The translations under genes and the position numbers were made by a program. From Neorhizobium populisoli (lineage in GTDB: Bacteria; Pseudomonadota; Alphaproteobacteria; Rhizobiales; Rhizobiaceae), in assembly GCF_019430945.1 (NCBI RefSeq), contig NZ_JAHYCB010000013.1, positions 62,001 through 126,000 on the forward strand: DNA of 64,000 bases, given 5' to 3'. This document shows, one piece after another, positions 60,224 through 64,000 of this stretch. The first letter of the stretch is position 1, and each line of letters begins with the position of its first letter. Below the pieces are notes generated by a model. It worked only from the letters and a program-made list of their open reading frames with translations. It was not told where the DNA came from and searched no databases.

Positions 60224-60729
60224 AAAGCCCGGCGATTGCTGACCGGGCGAGAGGTAGCGGTACGTTTGGCTGCACCACAGGGTCACCGCAAAGCCGTTGA
60301 GCCTACAGTTCAACCGTCGAAACCATCACAGCACCTGCCCATTCTCGTCTACGAGTTCTGGCGAGCCGCAGCCCTTCAACTTGTGACCTTTCGCGGACAA
60401 CTTGTCCGTCAGTCTGTCAATCGGCTCGGAATGTTGGCCCCTTATCGGCGTCCAATCTTGGGTCTGACTCATATGTGGAACGGCCCGGTTGGCAAGGTTT
60501 TTCAGCGCAAATCACCTCCGGACGGTGCAGTCATATGTCCGGCCTGTGAGCGCGGTCATTGACCGCTGGCCACGATGAGATCCGCGATATCGATCGCCTA
60601 ATCAACCTTGCGCGCTTAAAGGCGCAGTGAGTCAGACGGTCTGATCGACATCGAGGTATCGCCCCTCGGGTTCATCACGCTCTTGTACCTTGCCGCTTAT
60701 CCCGACGCAGGAACGCCGGGAATCTGTTC
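60224..60729. other. Gap with a hairpin, no supported gene
   Basis: A GCCCGG...CCGGGC hairpin lies at 60226-60246 next to the small ORF. Frames to 60560 are not protein-like, and nothing is recognised up to the IS110 fragment. Confidence 0.45.
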
Positions 60730-60921
60730 CTACGCCTCTGCCATCGCTGGCGCTTGGTATGTGCCGCCCTTGACCAAAATCGCCCATATCGTGCGGGCCA
60801 TCTTGTTAGCCAGCGCCACGGCTGCCACCTTGTAGGGGCGTCGTGCCATTATTGAAACGACCCAGCCAGGTAGCTTTGAACCTCTCCGAGCCTGTTTCAG
60901 AATCGATGTAGCACCCGACAA
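60730..60921 (-). pseudogene. IS110-family transposase, C-terminal fragment
   Basis: LPGWVVSIMARRPYKVAAVA then LANKMARTIWAILVKGGTYQ is the extreme C terminus of IS110 transposases (ALANKMARxxWA is typical). About 50 residues remain; the catalytic DEDD and Ser domains are absent. Confidence 0.75.
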
Positions 60922-60981
60922 TCGGTAGAGCCTTATCAGTCGTTGCCGGAGGCACGAGTGATCTCCAGCACTGGCTGGCGC

Positions 60982-61006
60982 GGAACCTTGTGGAATCTTA
61001 GGTGTT
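60982..61006 (+). promoter_or_regulatory. EcfG-type general stress promoter
   Basis: GGAAC, 17 nt, GTT, 25 nt upstream of the first DUF2382 gene. Confidence 0.75.
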
Positions 61007-61031
61007 CTTCCCTGGCAAACAGGCGGTGACC

Positions 61032-61406
61032 ATGTCGGACGAGAACGATCAGAAAATTCAGCTCGTCGAGGAAAGCGTCAACGTGGACAAGGAGCGCGTC
61101 GTGACCGGACGTGTTCGCGTCTCGACTTCAACCAACGAGGTCGAGGAACTGGCGCGGGCCACGTTGGCCGGAAATCGCGTCGAGGTCACCAGGGAACGGG
61201 TTGAGCTAGAAATCGATATGGTCCCTGAAACCAGGGTCGAAGGCGACACCACGATCATCCCGGTGGTCGAAGAGATCATGGTCATCGAAAAGCGGCTTGT
61301 TCTCGTTGAAGAGATCCGCATCCGGCAGATCGTCACGTCTGAAGATGTTTCGGTGCCTGTCACACTGAAGAAGCAAACCGTTAGCGTCAAACGCATTGGC
61401 GAATAA
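61032..61406 (+). CDS. DUF2382 (YsnF/AvaK-type) protein
   Basis: 124 residues: IQLVEESVNVDKERVVTGRV, EVTRERVELEIDMVPETRVE and TTIIPVVEEIMVIEKRLVLV, EEIRIRQIV. This is the repeated beta-rich DUF2382 domain of YsnF/AvaK stress proteins. ATG 61032 is chosen over 61002, which lies inside the promoter region. Twenty base pairs before the next gene, which carries the same domain. Confidence 0.85.
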   Translation: MSDENDQKIQLVEESVNVDKERVVTGRVRVSTSTNEVEELARATLAGNRVEVTRERVELEIDMVPETRVEGDTTIIPVVEEIMVIEKRLVLVEEIRIRQIVTSEDVSVPVTLKKQTVSVKRIGE

Positions 61407-61426
61407 CCACAGAAGGAAAATTGCTG

Positions 61427-62299
61427 ATGGCTTACACCGGTAACAACACTTTGCCCTCCCACTCTAATACGATCACCGCGTTTTACGACGAACGATCGGA
61501 AGCCGAACGCGCGATCGAGAAACTCGCCGAGGCCGGCATTCCCCGGTCGGCAATTCAGCTCATCGCAGATGGCCACGGCGACACCGCAACGACGACCCGC
61601 GAGAACAAGGGCTTCTGGGCGATGCTCGGAGAATTCTTCCTCGCCGACGACGATCGCACGACATATGCCGAGGGCATCCGCCGCGGCGGCTATCTGCTGA
61701 CGGTCTCTGGATATCCTCTTGATCTGCACGACCGGGCGCTGGACATCCTTGACGACGATGGCAGCATCGATATCGACGAGCGTGCCAAGGCTTGGGAATC
61801 CGAAGGCTGGTCTCGTTCGGGATCGACCGAGGCATTTGCATCTTCGTCTCACGATCGGAGCACCGGTACGGCCCGCTCGTCAACGATTGAAGCTGACAAC
61901 GAGGAAGTCATTCCTGTCGTTGAGGAAGAGCTGCGGATCGGCAAGCGCGAAGTTAACAACGGTCGCGTCCGGGTGCGCTCCTACGTAACCGAGACCCCGG
62001 TCAGCGAAAGCGTCACGCTTCGCGACGAGAACGTCGAAGTCACCCGCCGCACGGTAGACCGTCCATTGACGGGCAACGAAAACGCCTTCGTTGATCGCAC
62101 GATCGAAGCTGAGGAACACCGCGAAGAGGCGGTCGTCTCCAAGGATGCTCGCGTAGTGGAAGAGATTGCACTCAAAAAAACCGCAGAACAGCGCCAGGAG
62201 ACGATTTCCGACTCGGTTCGCAAGACCGAAGTCGAAGTGGAGGACGACCGCGCTGGCGGCGTGAAGAATGTCGGGACAGTTGGCATCCGCCGCGACTAA
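61427..62299 (+). CDS. YsnF/AvaK-type stress protein (17M-like plus DUF2382)
   Basis: 290 residues. The N-terminal domain (ITAFYDERSEAERAIEKLAE, AGIPRSAIQLIADGH, then DDRTTYAEGIRRGGYLLTVS) is the general-stress-17M fold seen also at 25155. After a Ser-rich linker the C-terminal half is DUF2382 (EVIPVVEEELRIGKREVNNG, RVRVRSYVTETPVSESVTLR, VEVTRRTVDRPL). ATG 61427 has AGAAGGAAA upstream. Second gene of the EcfG-type operon; ends in a terminator. Confidence 0.88.
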   Translation: MAYTGNNTLPSHSNTITAFYDERSEAERAIEKLAEAGIPRSAIQLIADGHGDTATTTRENKGFWAMLGEFFLADDDRTTYAEGIRRGGYLLTVSGYPLDLHDRALDILDDDGSIDIDERAKAWESEGWSRSGSTEAFASSSHDRSTGTARSSTIEADNEEVIPVVEEELRIGKREVNNGRVRVRSYVTETPVSESVTLRDENVEVTRRTVDRPLTGNENAFVDRTIEAEEHREEAVVSKDARVVEEIALKKTAEQRQETISDSVRKTEVEVEDDRAGGVKNVGTVGIRRD

Positions 62300-62318
62300 A
62301 ACCAAAGACCCCCGTCAT

Positions 62319-62346
62319 GGCCGTCGGGAATTCTTGACGGCCTTTT
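62319..62346 (+). terminator. Rho-independent terminator of the DUF2382 operon
   Basis: GGCCGTC and GACGGCC with a 10-nt loop, followed by TTTTCTT, 20 bp after the stop. Confidence 0.85.
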
Positions 62347-62426
62347 CTTAGAGGTGCTTTCTTCTTATTGAAGGTTGACGCTTTATTAACGGACACAAGC
62401 AAATCTTGTTCTCGAAGGGGAACAAG

Positions 62427-62699
62427 ATGCGGAAGATTGAGATTTTCGATGACGTGCGGCTCCGCTTTCCGGGCCGTGATGAAGAGTTCGACCTCGGGAT
62501 CGAAGTCGGTGCGGTCTGCGTCCTGATGGCTCAGGGCCAGGCGATGATCCGGCGTGCGCTGTCAGAGGCCGCAGTGGACCAGCTTAGACCCATTGCCGAC
62601 CGCCTTGATTACACGATTACCGCGACAAGTCCTGTTTCTGGGATATGCGAGGTTTCGTTCTCCCCGAAATCGCGGCGCCCACTTCTCCGGTTAGTGTAA
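62427..62699 (+). CDS. Hypothetical protein of rhizobial type
   Basis: 90 residues: MRKIEIFDDVRLRFPGRDEE, FDLGIEVGAVCVLMAQGQAM and VDQLRPIADRLDYTITATS. Soluble alpha/beta; no named family. ATG 62427 follows AAGGGGAACAAG. A TTGACG hexamer 60 nt upstream could be a housekeeping -35 box. Confidence 0.6.
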   Translation: MRKIEIFDDVRLRFPGRDEEFDLGIEVGAVCVLMAQGQAMIRRALSEAAVDQLRPIADRLDYTITATSPVSGICEVSFSPKSRRPLLRLV

Positions 62700-62975
62700 C
62701 TGACTGTAGTGCCGCGATTCCCATTTAAACTCGAAAATCGCGTAGGACCTAAGCTACCTGCGCACGTACGTTAAACCCCTCCCGAGAAACGCTGGAGCGG
62801 ATTGATACTGCTGGCCCTTATTTTGGAGCTGTTAGAATTCCTTCTCCAGGCTCAGGAGTCATTTTTTTGCAATCTTTCGCAAACCTGTCAAATCGGCTCG
62901 GAATGTCGACCCCTTGGCGGTGCGGACGAAACTTGGACTAACAGGAGATAGTTCATGTATTCGTAGGAAGACCAC

Positions 62976-63540
62976 ATGAGGGCTGTGCAGCTCTATGTCA
63001 AGCTGGGCAAACGGGCGAATGCCACCATCCGTCAGTTGAGTTATCCGACGAAGAATGCTTTGAAGCATCGGTATCGTGAATTCGCACGTGGCGATGACTT
63101 GTCGGCGGGTTATGTAATCACCAAACAGCATTATTCGGATGAGTCAAAGAGGGTTGCCGTTGAACACTATCTGGATAACGGCCGCTGCCTCGCATGGACC
63201 ATCGAGGCACTTGGCTTCCCTAGCCGCGAAAAGCTTTCGGCTTGGATCGATGAATATCAACCTCGCGACAGGCGGTGAGTTCACACCGGCAACTCAAGCG
63301 GTACCATCAGATCAGAGCAGCAGAAGCGAACGGCCGTGATTGATCTGTGCGCCAGGAGCGACAGCGCCCGCTCGGTAGCTCAGAAGGTAGCGTGAGCCGG
63401 CAGACGTTGTACGACTGGAAGAACAGAAACTTGGTCGTGAGGTCCCTGCATCCATGACACGCCGTCGCGAATTGCCACCGACCGCCAGCCGAGACGAACT
63501 CGAGCGTGAACTTGAGGCACTGCGCAGGATGTGAAGCGCC
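62976..63540 (+). pseudogene. IS3-family OrfA remnant
   Basis: MRAVQLYVKLGKRANATIRQ, LSYPTKNALKHRYREFARGD and YSDESKRVAVEHYLDNGRCL match the helix-turn-helix protein of an IS3 group. After a frameshift AVIDLCARSDSARSVAQKV, VSRQTLYDWKN and, in a third frame, SRDELERELEALRRM continue it to about 63535. OrfB is absent; the sequence to 63725 holds nothing recognised. Confidence 0.7.
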
Positions 63541-63725
63541 TTCAACTTGCATAGCGGCAATCACGGGGAGATTTGTATTGCCTCACCGAAGAATGCTCCC
63601 GAACGAACAGCATATACCGGCGGCCTTGAAAAGGCCGGAAATCCCGCAACTAAAGGGAAACTGGACAAAGCGCTTACCGCATATCCATGGAGTGTCCATC
63701 GCTCCCCGGCGTGATGAATGCCGTT

Positions 63726-64000
63726 CTATGGTTGGTTTGCTTCTCGCTTTCCAAAAACGATGGTGACCTTCATGCCGGTCCCCGGCGTGGATTCCACCTG
63801 AACATCCGCCCTTGCGTTCTGCTTGATCGACTGCACGATCATCGCGCTGAGCTTACCGCGCCGCGGCCAGTCGGATGGGTTGGTGAGACCAATGCCATTG
63901 TCTGCAACCGAGATCCTGCAGCCCGCATCATCCACGACGCAGCGCAGGACAATCTCACCGCCTTTACGATCCTTGAATGCGTGTTTGAGCGCGTTCGTCA
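63726..64000 (-). CDS. Sensor histidine kinase, C-terminal HATPase (cut by window edge)
   Basis: From the right edge the minus strand reads TNALKHAFKDRKGGEIVLRC, then VADNGIGLTNPSDWP, GKLSAMIVQSIKQN and TPGTGMKVTIVFG. The N-box TNALKHAF and the G-box order are those of HWE/HisKA_2 kinases, a group that feeds the PhyR-NepR-EcfG general stress pathway in several alphaproteobacteria. About 91 residues are visible. Sensor and phosphoacceptor regions lie outside. Confidence 0.85.
   Translation of the reverse strand, partial: TNALKHAFKDRKGGEIVLRCVVDDAGCRISVADNGIGLTNPSDWPRRGKLSAMIVQSIKQNARADVQVESTPGTGMKVTIVFGKREANQP

Noticed and set aside
3..64000. CRISPR array
   Set aside because: No series of regularly spaced identical repeats was seen; the only regular repeats are the coding 105-bp units at 34341-34655.

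Overview
The window looks like DNA from a Rhizobiaceae alphaproteobacterium (Rhizobium/Agrobacterium group). The basis is a set of gene families typical of that group: SyrB-like regulators, DUF982, DUF3606, DUF6894 and DUF1236 proteins, UgpABCE/MalFGK-type sugar importers, and promoter elements of the alphaproteobacterial general stress sigma factor EcfG (GGAAC, 17-nt gap, GTT). No rRNA, replication gene or conjugation gene is visible. Many IS fragments and broken genes alternate with short intact operons, as on an accessory region of a chromosome, chromid or megaplasmid. All family names here come from reading translations, not from searches.

Layout. 1-6.0 kb: the 3' end of a LigD-type ligase, an integrase-like remnant, zwf, a histidine phosphatase, two decayed defence-type genes (PD-(D/E)XK nuclease and AbiEii-like nucleotidyltransferase) and a CAU-anticodon tRNA. 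6.3-14.2 kb: an intact carbohydrate uptake and catabolism locus (MocA-type dehydrogenase, sugar epimerase, two permeases, binding protein, alpha/beta hydrolase, GntR regulator, divergent ATPase) with a 24-bp palindrome between the divergent genes. 14.2-24.5 kb: a graveyard of GMC oxidoreductase, IS66, IS256, IS21, VanZ, ABC exporter and DUF4174 remnants. It surrounds a nearly complete IS3-family element that carries an extra ORF of unknown function inside its inverted repeats, and one intact J-domain protein. 24.7-28.7 kb: a PepSY plus Gly-zipper stress operon, a two-component system and a Tat-type Gly/Asn-rich secreted protein. 29-36.3 kb: SyrB-like regulators and three secreted Gly/Ser repeat proteins. 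37-46.5 kb: a DUF4142 protein, a CHASE4 kinase with two unusual response regulators (one REC-GGDEF-EAL, one with an RMF-like tail), and small proteins. 47-55.2 kb: SDR and MBL enzymes, a four-gene zinc finger/LLM/patatin/DUF4334 operon, a stand-alone ATP-dependent DNA ligase operon and an M20 peptidase. 55.3-64 kb: more remnants, then small hydrophilic stress-type proteins, two DUF2382 (YsnF/AvaK) proteins and the 3' end of an HWE/HisKA_2-type kinase.

The main theme is the general stress response. Eight sites matching GGAAC-N17-GTT lie 26-63 nt upstream of start codons, on both strands: 24750, 34041, 37364, 49187, 53456(-), 57723(-), 58741 and 60982. Three weaker GGAAC-N17-CTT sites lie at 45624, 46172 and 48744(-). 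They would join otherwise unrelated genes (PepSY, Gly-zipper, DUF4142, Gly/Ser secreted repeats, DNA ligase, patatin, DUF2382 and many small proteins) into one stress regulon. The second theme is the kinase/regulator trio at 39.9-44.5 kb. Its last member joins a receiver domain to a tail resembling ribosome modulation factor, and a decayed second copy of that regulator lies at 35.7-36.3 kb.
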